Assembly (NCBI RefSeq): GCF_002216685.1
Contig: NZ_CP022353.1
Location: 1,860,001-1,924,000 of the forward strand
Reading direction: 5' to 3'
DNA length: 64,000 nucleotides
From: Vibrio tarriae
Lineage (GTDB): Bacteria; Pseudomonadota; Gammaproteobacteria; Enterobacterales; Vibrionaceae
Position 1 is the first letter of the stretch; every line of letters starts with the position of its first letter. The notes beneath the pieces are model-generated. The model saw only the letters and a list, made by a program, of their open reading frames with translations. It searched no databases and was not told where the DNA came from. The position numbers and the translations under genes were made by a program. Positions 46,050-55,283 of this stretch are shown one piece after another.

Positions 46050-46895
46050 ATGAGCAAATATTCCGATGCCAAAGAGCTAACTGGTTTAACTCTGGGTAAA
46101 AAAACCGAGTATGCCAACCAGTATGACCCAAGCTTACTGCAACCTGTGCCACGCAGCTTGAACCGCAATGATCTGCATCTTAGCGCTACTCTGCCTTTTC
46201 AAGGTTGTGATATATGGACGCTGTATGAGCTCTCTTGGCTAAATCAGAAAGGCCTACCACAAGTGGCTATCGGTGAAGTGTCGATTCCGGCAACCAGTAC
46301 CAATTTGATCGAATCCAAATCGTTCAAGCTCTACCTTAACAGCTACAACCAGACTCGTTTTGCGTCTTGGAATGAAGTGCAAACGCGCTTAGTGCACGAT
46401 CTTTCGGCCTGCGCGGGTGAAACCGTCTCCGTTAAAGTGAAACCACTGAGTGATTACACCGCAGAGCCGATTGTGACCATGCAAGGCGAGTGCATTGATG
46501 CACAAGATATTGAGATCTCTGGCTACGAGTTTGATGATACGCTACTGCAACAGGCCGCGCAGGGTGACATCGTCAATGAAGTGCTGCACAGTCATTTGCT
46601 CAAATCTAACTGCCTTATCACCAATCAACCCGACTGGGGCAGCGTAGAAATTGCTTATCGCGGAGCCAAGATTAATCGTGAAGCCCTACTGCGTTATCTA
46701 GTCTCTTTCCGTGAGCATAATGAATTTCATGAGCAGTGTGTTGAGCGTATTTTCACCGATATTATGCGTTACTGCCATCCGCAGCGTTTGACTGTATATG
46801 CCCGTTACACTCGGCGCGGAGGTTTAGACATCAACCCATTTCGCTCGAATTGCCAGTCAGCACCGGAGCATAACCAGCGCATGGCGCGACAATAA
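46050..46895 (+). CDS. queF: QueF, NADPH-dependent 7-cyano-7-deazaguanine reductase
   Basis: A 281-residue long-form QueF from ATG 46050 ([20 protein letters not shown]). The catalytic Cys lies in [19 protein letters not shown] (about 190), and [16 protein letters not shown] and [15 protein letters not shown] follow. It reduces preQ0 to preQ1 for queuosine synthesis. An upstream ATG at 46032 is in frame but poorly supported. Confidence 0.95.
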   Translation: MSKYSDAKELTGLTLGKKTEYANQYDPSLLQPVPRSLNRNDLHLSATLPFQGCDIWTLYELSWLNQKGLPQVAIGEVSIPATSTNLIESKSFKLYLNSYNQTRFASWNEVQTRLVHDLSACAGETVSVKVKPLSDYTAEPIVTMQGECIDAQDIEISGYEFDDTLLQQAAQGDIVNEVLHSHLLKSNCLITNQPDWGSVEIAYRGAKINREALLRYLVSFREHNEFHEQCVERIFTDIMRYCHPQRLTVYARYTRRGGLDINPFRSNCQSAPEHNQRMARQ

Positions 46896-46909
46896 GGACA
46901 AAACTAAGG

Positions 46910-49171
46910 ATGAGATTTCTGCGCTGGATAACCATAGCGATCTTACTGCTGACTTCAAGTTGGGCTCAGGCCACAATTTACTCTTCACCTATGCTCAATG
47001 AAGCCAGCGGCTTGGTCGAGGTCTCTCCCTTACAAGCAAAAAAAATGGCGCAACAGTACCTTAACGAGCGCCATTTAGCCGAAAAACTGGAAAAACACCC
47101 AGCGACGATAGCTCGAGATGAAGCTGACAGTCGTACTCGCACGCCAGGCAGTACCGTTGATGCTTTGATGATTTTGGCACAAGCGCTGGATAATCTTGGT
47201 GAGCATGAACAAGCTCAACTAATATTGCGCGATGCCAACGCGCTGACCGAGAAGTACCAACTCCCCTATTTACACCTCGATGTGCAAATCCTTAGCACGC
47301 GCCTTATTTGGCAAAAAGAGGGCGATGCGCTGGCCGCGCGTGAAAGACTGCGTCAGATTAATGAGCAGTATCAGGTGATCGAAAATGCCGATCACATCGC
47401 GAAAAGCATTGATTACAAACTTACGTTACTCAGTGCCGAAATAGCTTCGAAAGCCAATGATATTGAATTGGCCGATAAGCTGTTTGCAAAGGCCAAGCCT
47501 TATCTTGAAACCTTACAAAACGAAAAACCTGCTATCGAGTATCACTTAACCTTAGGCGAACACCATCTCAGTCATGAGCGTTATAATCTGGCGCTTTCAG
47601 AGTTACTGCTCGCCTATTGGAGTGCGATTGAAAACAACGCCAGTGTGTTGTTAGCCCAAGCGAATACGCTGTTAGGCAAGCTTTTTTTCAACCGTCAGGT
47701 TTTAGATAAAGCCCTCGACCACTTCTCGCAAGCAGCAGATTTTTATGGTCGCTACGAACAATCGCCATTTTTATCTGCTGTTCTCAAACAAATGGGTGAT
47801 GTCTACTACCAGCAAGGAAAATATAACTTAGCCTTAGTGCATTATTTCAATGTTATTGATCATAAAAATAGTCAATCTCAGCTCAGTGATGAAATTGAAA
47901 TTCGTATCAATCTCGCCGCTACCTATTTACAACTCTACAACTATCCGATCGCTGAACAATATTTAACCAACGCTGAAGAGTTATTAGGATTAGCTGATAT
48001 TCCTCGTTTAAATGGGCACGCCGCTTTGTTGCATTCTGGGTTAGCTTATTATCAAGAAATAAACCAAGATATTGTTCGCTATGCAGAAATGGCACTGCAA
48101 ATTGGTGAATCGATTAAAGATGATTATCTTCAAGAGCAAGCTTACCGTTTACTTTCTCTCGGTTATGAAAGAACGGGACAGGCAACCAAAGCGTTAGATA
48201 ATTTTAAAAAGAGTCAGAGTCTCGCCCAAAAGCGACAAAATAAACTTAATCAAATAAGTGAAGATGCATTTCGCCAACAGCGCGAGTTTATTGAACAAAC
48301 CTTACATTTAGTTGGACAAGAGAAAGAACTACAAGAGACAAAAAATCAACTCAGCCAATTACGCAAAATTGCCCTGTTTCTACTGAGTGTCAGCTTAATC
48401 CTTTTTATGATTAATTTGCGACGTGGTTATCTTATTCAACGCTATCAAGATGAAGTCTCTGAGTTACACGACACCTTATTTACCCACTCAAGATCGCGCC
48501 TGAGCAACCTGCGGATGCTCAATGCTAAGCTACCAAGTTCATTAGAAAATAGTAACCGCAACTACGAACAGTGGCAGCTAGGAGAACTCATTCAACAACC
48601 GCTCAACGATAGGTTACGTTTTGTGCTGATTGATATCCCTTTCATGCGCAACATGTATCTGCAAAATGGCTACACGGCAGGTTTAGAATTAGAGCGCGCT
48701 TTTGGTAAATTTCTTAAAACTAAAATAAAAGAACCTGATCGTTTGTATCACTTTTCAGATGCAAGCCTGTTGTATATCGAAAAAAATGGCAGTGAGCGAA
48801 GTGAGCCAGAAATATTATTCAACCAGATTCAAACTTGGCTGAATGATTTTTCACCAGAACGAAAAATAAACCGAATAATTCGTATAGGTATTGCCGATTA
48901 CCCATTTTTACCTCGGGCTTATACCGCTATCAATGATAAAGAATTGCTGGATATTTTGTTAATGGCAACCAATATTGCCAGAGAGCTAAGTCTAAGCGAA
49001 GGTCAAAGTCAATGGGTCTATTTAAAAGCGATTGATAATGCCCCTGCCGCCAGTTTTGCTTCAGAAAATATTCGGCTTTCTTGTAAACAAGCAATAAATC
49101 AAGGGCTGATCAAAGTCCACTCCTCTTATAAGAATGAGGACAACATCAAAAAATTCTTAAAAGATGGATAA
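46910..49171 (+). CDS. TPR sensor protein with a degenerate GGDEF-like C-terminal domain
   Basis: A 753-residue protein. A signal peptide (1-22, WAQATIYS) leads to a long periplasmic array of tetratricopeptide helices (about 60-450; ALAKAKPYLETL-type, AADFYGRYEQSPFLSAVLKQMGDVYYQQGKYNLAL in part). A coiled coil and a membrane helix (KIALFLLSVSLILFMINL, about 487-504) follow. The cytoplasmic domain resembles GGDEF: FVLIDIPFMRNMYLQNGYTAG aligns with the usual FIDIDxFKxxND region, but FSDAS stands where GGDEF should be, so no cyclase activity is expected. It starts 14 bp after queF and lies 110 bp before cdgG. It may be a c-di-GMP-related sensor without catalysis. Confidence 0.78.
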   Translation: MRFLRWITIAILLLTSSWAQATIYSSPMLNEASGLVEVSPLQAKKMAQQYLNERHLAEKLEKHPATIARDEADSRTRTPGSTVDALMILAQALDNLGEHEQAQLILRDANALTEKYQLPYLHLDVQILSTRLIWQKEGDALAARERLRQINEQYQVIENADHIAKSIDYKLTLLSAEIASKANDIELADKLFAKAKPYLETLQNEKPAIEYHLTLGEHHLSHERYNLALSELLLAYWSAIENNASVLLAQANTLLGKLFFNRQVLDKALDHFSQAADFYGRYEQSPFLSAVLKQMGDVYYQQGKYNLALVHYFNVIDHKNSQSQLSDEIEIRINLAATYLQLYNYPIAEQYLTNAEELLGLADIPRLNGHAALLHSGLAYYQEINQDIVRYAEMALQIGESIKDDYLQEQAYRLLSLGYERTGQATKALDNFKKSQSLAQKRQNKLNQISEDAFRQQREFIEQTLHLVGQEKELQETKNQLSQLRKIALFLLSVSLILFMINLRRGYLIQRYQDEVSELHDTLFTHSRSRLSNLRMLNAKLPSSLENSNRNYEQWQLGELIQQPLNDRLRFVLIDIPFMRNMYLQNGYTAGLELERAFGKFLKTKIKEPDRLYHFSDASLLYIEKNGSERSEPEILFNQIQTWLNDFSPERKINRIIRIGIADYPFLPRAYTAINDKELLDILLMATNIARELSLSEGQSQWVYLKAIDNAPAASFASENIRLSCKQAINQGLIKVHSSYKNEDNIKKFLKDG

Positions 49172-49281
49172 ATGCTACCCAGTCGGCATAAACACAGAGT
49201 GACGCCAGCAAAATATTTGCTATTATCGACAAATCAATAAATAGGATCAGGATTGATCCTCAACTATCCAGTTTGTTGTAC

Positions 49282-50847
49282 ATGGGCGTTCTAGAACAAG
49301 ATATCCAAGCAGAGCTTCAAAAACTGAAATCTCAGTTAGAACAAGTACGTTTGACACATAGGGATACTTCGTTCAAATTTAACCGAGAGCAGCAAGTTCT
49401 TAAACGAATGGTCACCTCCTTGGCTACGACTTGCCACGGCAGTAGTCTTAGACTAAACCAAAGTTTAGAAGAGCTCTGTTTTGCATTAGAACAACAAAAA
49501 GACATCAGTACGCTGATCCCGAAATTAGCCGTGCTAGAACGCATGTTGAAACAACAGTCATTGGCCATGGACAAACAAAATAGTCATCTGGATAGCCAAC
49601 TACAGCACAGTGGTGAAACGCTACTGCGTGTTCCCGGCTTACCCGCCAAGATCAAACGTGATCTTCGTAATTTGCTGAGCTTTGCCGCCGCACAACCGCT
49701 GGAAAAAACTCAGCAAGCTCTGCGTTTGCTGGAAATTTATGAACGCGCGGTCAAAATTCAATGTGCGAATCCCAATCTGGCACTCAATGAAATCACTCAA
49801 CAAGCGGATCGCGATCTACTGCAGCGTCTTTCTGTCGATTTGCAACACTTGATTACTGAGCTGGACTTCAATGGTGAATCGGGTGACCAACTAACGGATA
49901 TCCGAACTAAGCTTCTGCTTGGGGTCAATACTCACACTCTGCTTGAGCTGACACTCGAAGTCCTGCGTTTAGTCGTTGATGGAAGCCATGCAGAGCGAAA
50001 GGCAGCAGAAGCCTTCTTAGAGCAAGTGAATCTCTCGATTGGCAATAACCTAAAAAGCGCAACCCAAAACCTTGAACAAAGTCAGAGTTACATGGCACAC
50101 CGCCAAGAGATGAATGGCGAGCTGAGCAGTTTAGTCGCTCGTAGCCAGACGGCTCTCAAAGAGCAAACTGAATTAGAACAACTCAAGCTAAAAATGACCC
50201 CGTTACTACGGGAAATGTCTTCGCTTTCTGAACGCTTGCTCTTAGCAGAACAACGTGAGCAAGCTCTTCTCGAACGTATGCGCTACAGCAAAGATCAAAT
50301 GGAAGCTCTGTCTGATTTGGCGCAAGACTATCGCCGCCGCCTTGAAGATCAGGCGTTACGAGCACAACTCGACCCTCTGACCAAAGTGTACAACCGCAGT
50401 AGCTTTACCGAACGGCTTGAACATGAGTACCGCCGCTGGATCCGCACGCAACACAATTTGCGGGTGGTTCTATTTGATATTGATAAATTCAAATCGATTA
50501 ACGACAGTTTTGGTTATGCAGCAGGCGATAAAGCCTTAAGCATCATTGCTCGCACCATCAAAAAAGAATTGCGAGACAGTGACACCGTAGCTCGCTTCTC
50601 CGGTGAAGAATTTATTCTGCTACTGCCAGAACGCTCTGATAACGAAAATTATCAGATCATTCACCAAATTCAGCTCAACGTGTCGAAGCTGCCGTTCAAG
50701 TTCCGCGATAAGAGCCTAACCATCACACTGTCTGCGGCGAGCATCCGTTTCATGGATTCTGATACCCCAGAAACGGTTCTGGATCGTTTGAATCTGACGC
50801 TAAGTGAAGCCAAGCATATGGGTACAAGTCAGTTAGTTTGGAAATAA
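49282..50847 (+). CDS. cdgG: CdgG, GGDEF-family protein with altered active site
   Basis: A 521-residue cytoplasmic protein without membrane segments. Residues about 1-340 are helical and coiled-coil rich (EQDIQAELQKLKSQLEQVR, QNLEQSQSYMAHRQEM). The C-terminal GGDEF domain (about 350-521) starts with DPLTKVYNRSSF and has FDIDKFKSINDSFGYAAGDKAL. The active-site motif is SGEEF rather than GG(D/E)EF. The RxxD inhibitory site is intact (RDSD, five residues before SGEEF). The locus corresponds to V. cholerae cdgG, reported as a degenerate GGDEF regulator of rugosity whose RxxD site matters; that assignment is from memory. ATG 49282 is used. Confidence 0.85.
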   Translation: MGVLEQDIQAELQKLKSQLEQVRLTHRDTSFKFNREQQVLKRMVTSLATTCHGSSLRLNQSLEELCFALEQQKDISTLIPKLAVLERMLKQQSLAMDKQNSHLDSQLQHSGETLLRVPGLPAKIKRDLRNLLSFAAAQPLEKTQQALRLLEIYERAVKIQCANPNLALNEITQQADRDLLQRLSVDLQHLITELDFNGESGDQLTDIRTKLLLGVNTHTLLELTLEVLRLVVDGSHAERKAAEAFLEQVNLSIGNNLKSATQNLEQSQSYMAHRQEMNGELSSLVARSQTALKEQTELEQLKLKMTPLLREMSSLSERLLLAEQREQALLERMRYSKDQMEALSDLAQDYRRRLEDQALRAQLDPLTKVYNRSSFTERLEHEYRRWIRTQHNLRVVLFDIDKFKSINDSFGYAAGDKALSIIARTIKKELRDSDTVARFSGEEFILLLPERSDNENYQIIHQIQLNVSKLPFKFRDKSLTITLSAASIRFMDSDTPETVLDRLNLTLSEAKHMGTSQLVWK

Positions 50848-51023
50848 CTGATTAATATTTAAGCTAATTAGCTATTAATTTGTGCTCAATTTCACAATTA
50901 CCCCTTCACTCTATTTTCTTACCAGACTAGATACCTCTAGATTGAAGCCAGATATATCAAGAAGTTATCAACCCATTCTCTGGGTATCTCTGCTACTCTT
51001 GTTTTATAACAAATGCTCAACTT
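50848..51023. other. Intergenic region cdgG-ppnN
   Basis: About 180 bp of AT-rich non-coding sequence (219 bp to the ppnN start when the hairpin leader is included) that should hold the ppnN promoter. No terminator for cdgG is obvious. Confidence 0.5.
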
Positions 51024-51061
51024 CATGCTCTAGCATGACCTCAACCTCAGGTTGAAGGAGG
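51024..51061 (+). promoter_or_regulatory. Two small hairpins abutting the ppnN ribosome site
   Basis: CATGC-TCTA-GCATG (51024-51037) and TCAACC-TCA-GGTTGA (51041-51055) are perfect short dyads; the second touches the strong Shine-Dalgarno AGGAGG (51056-51061). They could modulate initiation. Confidence 0.45.
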
Positions 51062-51066
51062 ACACT

Positions 51067-52425
51067 ATGATTATTCAAGTCAGCCCAGCCGGCAGTATGG
51101 ACCTACTGTCACAACTCGAAGTCGAACGTCTGAAGAAGACAGCCTCGAGCGATCTCTACCAGCTTTATCGCAATTGCAGCCTTGCCGTGTTGAACTCCGG
51201 CAGCCATACCGATAACTCGAAAGAGTTGCTGGATAAGTATAAGAGTTTCGATATCACCGTCATGCGCCGTGAACGCGGCATTAAACTTGAACTGGCGAAT
51301 CCCCCCGAGCATGCGTTTGTCGATGGACAGATCATCAAAGGAATTCAAGAACATTTATTTGCCGTGTTGCGCGATATTGTTTACGTCAATATGCATTTGG
51401 CCGATAGTCAGCGCCTCAACCTAACTAACGCAATACACATTACTAATCTTGTCTTTGGTATTTTGCGCAATGCAGGAGCGCTGATTCCCGGCGCCACGCC
51501 CAACCTTGTCGTATGCTGGGGTGGCCACTCGATTAATGAAATTGAATACCAATACACTCGCGAAGTAGGTCATGAGCTCGGTTTGCGTGAACTGAATATT
51601 TGTACCGGTTGTGGCCCTGGTGCGATGGAAGGCCCAATGAAAGGCGCGGCGGTCGGCCACGCCAAACAGCGTTATTCGGAATACCGCTACCTCGGATTGA
51701 CCGAACCTTCAATTATTGCCGCCGAGCCGCCCAACCCTATCGTTAATGAGCTGGTGATCATGCCAGATATCGAAAAACGTTTGGAAGCTTTCGTGCGTAT
51801 GGCACATGGCATCATCATTTTCCCCGGAGGTCCCGGTACAGCGGAAGAGCTGCTGTATATTTTGGGCATCATGATGCACCCTGAAAACGCCGATCAGCCG
51901 ATGCCTATTGTGCTGACTGGGCCTAAACAGAGTGAAGCCTATTTCCGCTCTTTGGATAAATTCATTACCGATACCTTGGGTGAAGCCGCTCGCAAACATT
52001 ACAGCATTGTTATTGATAATCCAGCGGAAGCGGCACGCATTATGAGTAATGCCATGCCTCTGGTGCGCCAACATCGCAAAGATAAAGAAGATGCGTACAG
52101 TTTTAACTGGTCACTCAAGATTGAGCCTGAATTCCAACTGCCGTTTGAACCCAATCACGAGAGCATGGCGAACCTTGATTTGCACTTGAACCAACGCCCA
52201 GAAGTACTTGCCGCCAATCTGCGCCGAGCCTTCTCTGGTGTTGTGGCGGGCAACGTCAAAGCGGAAGGGATCCGTGAAATTGAACGCCATGGTCCCTTTG
52301 AAATGCATGGTGACCCAGTGTTAATGAAAAAAATGGATCAGCTACTCAATGATTTCGTCGCCCAAAACCGGATGAAACTTCCAGGCGGTAGCGCATACGA
52401 GCCTTGCTATAAGATAGTGACTTAA
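51067..52425 (+). CDS. ppnN: PpnN (YgdH), nucleotide 5'-monophosphate nucleosidase
   Basis: A 452-residue enzyme from ATG 51067, six bases after AGGAGG. The LOG-type Rossmann core is clear: [42 protein letters not shown], and the PGGxGTxxE motif [16 protein letters not shown]- and C-terminal extensions fit PpnN. It cleaves purine and pyrimidine monophosphates to base and ribose-5-phosphate; in E. coli it is stimulated by (p)ppGpp. Confidence 0.95.
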   Translation: MIIQVSPAGSMDLLSQLEVERLKKTASSDLYQLYRNCSLAVLNSGSHTDNSKELLDKYKSFDITVMRRERGIKLELANPPEHAFVDGQIIKGIQEHLFAVLRDIVYVNMHLADSQRLNLTNAIHITNLVFGILRNAGALIPGATPNLVVCWGGHSINEIEYQYTREVGHELGLRELNICTGCGPGAMEGPMKGAAVGHAKQRYSEYRYLGLTEPSIIAAEPPNPIVNELVIMPDIEKRLEAFVRMAHGIIIFPGGPGTAEELLYILGIMMHPENADQPMPIVLTGPKQSEAYFRSLDKFITDTLGEAARKHYSIVIDNPAEAARIMSNAMPLVRQHRKDKEDAYSFNWSLKIEPEFQLPFEPNHESMANLDLHLNQRPEVLAANLRRAFSGVVAGNVKAEGIREIERHGPFEMHGDPVLMKKMDQLLNDFVAQNRMKLPGGSAYEPCYKIVT

Positions 52426-52535
52426 ACCTAAAGCCAATCTTTGCTCAAGCCTAAACCCGTCGCTTGGGTAGTAATCTTGACGGATTTGATTACAATAAGG
52501 GCCTCACAAGCCCTTATTTTTTATGGTTTTTGGTT

Positions 52536-53315
52536 ATGTCTCTTCATCTTGTCATTATTGATGCGCTTAATTTGATCCGCCGCGTTCACTCCGCGCAGCC
52601 CGATCCCAATGACATCGCCAGAACCGCGGAAACCACAACACGCACTCTGCAGCGCATCATTAATGAAGCGCAGCCCAGTCATATGATTGCGGTGTTTGAT
52701 CATCATTTATCTGATCGTGGCTGGCGCGCTGAGTTACTCCCAACTTACAAAGCCAATCGCAAACCCATGCCAGACGTTTTGCAGCAAGGGCTAGACTCCA
52801 TTCAAGATGCGTGGTGGCAACTGGGGATTGATTCGCTGTTATCGGAAGGCGATGAAGCGGACGATCTGGTTGCGACATTGGCTTGTAAAGTGGCGGCTCA
52901 TCAAGAAAAAGTGACAATTATCTCGACCGATAAGGGCTACTGTCAGTTACTTTCTCCGACCTTACAAATCCGCGACTACTTTCAGCAACGTTGGTTAGAT
53001 GAGCCTTTTATCGCTCAGGAGTTTGGCGTTACTCCCGCACAATTAACCGACTATTGGGGATTGACGGGCGTCAGCTCAAGCCAAATTCCCGGCGTGGCCG
53101 GCATTGGCCCGAAAGCGGCGAAAGAGATTTTAAACCAGTTCTCGAGCATTGAAGAGGCGTATGCCAGCCCTGAACTACCGGCAAAGTATCGCAAAAAACT
53201 TGATCCTCACATTGAAATGGCGCGCATCTGTAAACAAGTCAGTGCCTTGAAAACGGACATCGAGCTTGGGTTTAACTTGCAAGATATCCGTTTTAACTCA
53301 TCGTCCGCGGACTAA
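52536..53315 (+). CDS. xni: Xni (YgdG), flap endonuclease-like protein
   Basis: A 259-residue 5'-3' exonuclease-family protein. ATG 52536 is chosen because HLVIIDALNLIRRVH is the family N-terminus; a longer frame begins at 52464. Metal-binding motifs include FDHHLSDRGWRAELLPTYKANR, EGDEADDLVATLA and STDKGYCQLL. The helix-hairpin region is IPGVAGIGPKAAKEIL. Xni lacks part of the Pol I nuclease active site and acts on flap DNA. Confidence 0.94.
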   Translation: MSLHLVIIDALNLIRRVHSAQPDPNDIARTAETTTRTLQRIINEAQPSHMIAVFDHHLSDRGWRAELLPTYKANRKPMPDVLQQGLDSIQDAWWQLGIDSLLSEGDEADDLVATLACKVAAHQEKVTIISTDKGYCQLLSPTLQIRDYFQQRWLDEPFIAQEFGVTPAQLTDYWGLTGVSSSQIPGVAGIGPKAAKEILNQFSSIEEAYASPELPAKYRKKLDPHIEMARICKQVSALKTDIELGFNLQDIRFNSSSAD

Positions 53316-53345
53316 ATCCCCTCTGATTAGGCATCACAACACAGA

Positions 53346-53732
53346 CTACTGACTTTTCCACGCCGCGTAACTAAACCAGATCCAGCCTAAGATGAACATC
53401 ACGCCGCCAAAAGGCGTGATAGGACCAAACCACTTCACACCCGTGAGTGAGAGCGCGTACAAGCTACCGCTAAAACAGACGATCCCGACCAAGAAAAACA
53501 GTGCAGCGCGGCGAAAGCCTTTATGCGCGGCTTCATGGAGTGGCAGCAACAATAATACGCCGCAAACGAGCAGAGCCAATGCATGGATAAATTGATACTG
53601 CACGCCCGTCTCAAACACACCGAGTAAATACGGGCTTAACATCTTTTTTAAACCGTGCGCCGCAAAGGCGCCTAAACCCACCGCAACACCCGATAGCAAG
53701 CCCCCGAGAGCGAGTAAATACTTACTGTTCAT
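53346..53732 (-). CDS. DUF423-family inner-membrane protein (YgdD-like)
   Basis: A 128-residue protein with four hydrophobic segments and the DUF423 signature GVAVGLGAFAAHGLKKM (about 15-31), then VFETGVQYQFIHALALL and LTGVKWFGPITPFGGVMFILGW (in part). Function unknown. Like E. coli ygdD it lies next to gcvA, 21 bp after its stop, likely co-transcribed. Confidence 0.92.
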   Translation of the reverse strand: MNSKYLLALGGLLSGVAVGLGAFAAHGLKKMLSPYLLGVFETGVQYQFIHALALLVCGVLLLLPLHEAAHKGFRRAALFFLVGIVCFSGSLYALSLTGVKWFGPITPFGGVMFILGWIWFSYAAWKSQ

Positions 53733-53753
53733 CCTTTACCTCATAACCCGAAT

Positions 53754-54674
53754 TTACTGGTTGTGCTTATGTTGCAAAATATCCACTTGTTCACTGCGCG
53801 CCTTTTTCAGCATCCAATCGCGGAAAGTGGCGATGCGTCCCATATCCGCCTGCTTTTCATGACACACCACATAGAAGGCGTTATTGGTCATCAATACCTC
53901 ATCAAAAGGGGCTATCAAGCGACCAGCATCAATTTCTGGTTGCGCTAACACGTTATTGCCTAACGCGACCCCTTGCCCATGCGCAGCCGCTTGCAACACC
54001 ATGGTTGAGTGACTGAAGATCGGCCCATGGTTAACATTAACGTTATCAAGGCCGTTCTCTTTAGCAAATTGTTTCCAGTCTTTACGCGAGGTATCGTGCA
54101 ACAAGGTGTGATAAGCCAAATCGCTTAACTTCTCCATTGGCTTGTTACCCAACAACAACGCCGGAGAACAGAGTGGGATCAAAAACTCCTGATACAACTT
54201 ATCCGCGCGCAAGCCCGGCCAACTGCCTCGGCCATAATAAATCGCCACATCCACATCATCGGTCAGCGAACCTTCATCCATATCGACGGCCTTAATGCGC
54301 ACGTCAATATCCGGCTCTTGCTGGTTAAAATCCGCCAAACGTGGCACTAACCATTGAATCGCAAAACTCGGCGGCAAACTGATGGTCAGCGCCCCTTTTT
54401 CACTGCGCTCAAGTAATTTATCGGTCGCTTCAGCTAATGAACTAAAAATATCTTTTATGTCGAGGAAGTAACTTTGACCTTCTTCCGTGAGCAACAAAGA
54501 GCGGTTACGACGACGAAAAAGTTTCAAGCCTAAAAACTCTTCTAATGCTTTGATTTGGTGGCTAACTGCGGCCTGTGTCACAAATAATTCTTCGGCAGCT
54601 CGGGTAAAACTCAAATGGCGAGCAGCCGCTTCAAACACTTTTAACGAATTGAGAGGGGGCAATCTTCTGGACAT
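53754..54674 (-). CDS. gcvA: GcvA, LysR-type regulator of glycine cleavage
   Basis: A 306-residue LysR regulator. The N-terminal helix-turn-helix is RHLSFTRAAEELFVTQAAVSHQ (in part, about 18-39) with the wing LGLKLFRRRNRSLLLTEEG. The C-terminal effector domain includes LTISLPPSFAIQWLVPRL and HGQGVALGNNVLAQPEI. The N-terminus SRRLPPLNSLKVFEAAARHLS is GcvA-typical. Divergent gcvB confirms the assignment: GcvA controls gcvB and the gcv operon. Confidence 0.95.
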   Translation of the reverse strand: MSRRLPPLNSLKVFEAAARHLSFTRAAEELFVTQAAVSHQIKALEEFLGLKLFRRRNRSLLLTEEGQSYFLDIKDIFSSLAEATDKLLERSEKGALTISLPPSFAIQWLVPRLADFNQQEPDIDVRIKAVDMDEGSLTDDVDVAIYYGRGSWPGLRADKLYQEFLIPLCSPALLLGNKPMEKLSDLAYHTLLHDTSRKDWKQFAKENGLDNVNVNHGPIFSHSTMVLQAAAHGQGVALGNNVLAQPEIDAGRLIAPFDEVLMTNNAFYVVCHEKQADMGRIATFRDWMLKKARSEQVDILQHKHNQ

Positions 54675-54729
54675 AGGGATACTCGGTTAAAGATTAGTTT
54701 TTTTAATCTGAAACATTATAATTTGTCCG

Positions 54730-54758
54730 TTGCTAACCGACCAGAGAAAATCTATATT
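54730..54758 (+). promoter_or_regulatory. gcvB promoter
   Basis: TTGCTA (54730-54735) and TATATT (54753-54758) are 17 bp apart, placing the start near 54765. GcvA sites would lie between this and gcvA. Confidence 0.75.
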
Positions 54759-54764
54759 TCATCG

Positions 54765-54970
54765 CGCAGCAGCGGCCTGAACGGCTTGATTTCCTTGTAA
54801 ATCAATAGGCTTAGTTGTTGCGATGTTGTGTTTGCAAACTCGAAATTCGAGTTAGGTAGTTTCTACCATCCGTTTTGTGCAGTTATCCCTGCCACAAAAC
54901 AAATACTTCCTGTATTTATTTTTGACCTGTCTGTCAAATTTTTAGCACCGCCTTTGGGCGGTGTTTTTTT
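54765..54970 (+). ncRNA. gcvB: GcvB small regulatory RNA
   Basis: An RNA gene of about 206 bases divergent from gcvA. The GU-rich seed region (GTTGTTGCGATGTTGTGTTT near 54813-54832) matches GcvB region R1. The later ACTTCCTGTATTTATTT and ACCTGTCTGTC blocks match the conserved 3' part, and CACCGCC-TTT-GGCGGTG with a T-run ends it. GcvB is an Hfq-dependent repressor of amino-acid and peptide transporters. The start is inferred from the promoter. Confidence 0.92.
54945..54970 (+). terminator. gcvB terminator
   Basis: GCACCGCC, TTTG, GGCGGTGT followed by seven Ts: a compact strong intrinsic terminator. Confidence 0.93.
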
Positions 54971-55009
54971 ATCTGCATTTTTAGCTCCAACCCAGCAAAT
55001 ACTACGCTT

Positions 55010-55205
55010 ATACACAAACTACTTGGAGTTGCAGGTAGGCGGCAAGTGAGTGACAAATTTGTCTGGAACAAATTTGCACAGCCATCGGCTGGCCTTTGGT
55101 GAGAGCCAAGGATGGCTCTCATAATCCCCATGAGCATAGGCAAACTATGTGATTGGGGTGAATGAGCGTAGCCAACACCGCTGCAGCTTCAAGTAGGAAG
55201 GGGAT
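55010..55205. repeat. ERIC element with an internal insertion of about 70 bp
   Basis: The two flanks match the 126-bp copy at 44469-44594 nearly base for base. Between GCAAGTGAGT and ATCCCCATGAGCATAG about 70 extra bases are inserted (roughly 55052-55122). The insert has two dyads: CAAATTTGT (55054-55062) with ACAAATTTG (55068-55076), and GAGAGCCA (55101-55108) with TGGCTCTC (55113-55120). Confidence 0.88.
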
Positions 55206-55283
55206 AAAGCGAAAAAAACGCAGAGCCTGCTGAGCAAACTCTGCGTTTCATCCATTCATGATCGCGTTATGGGCAATGAACTA

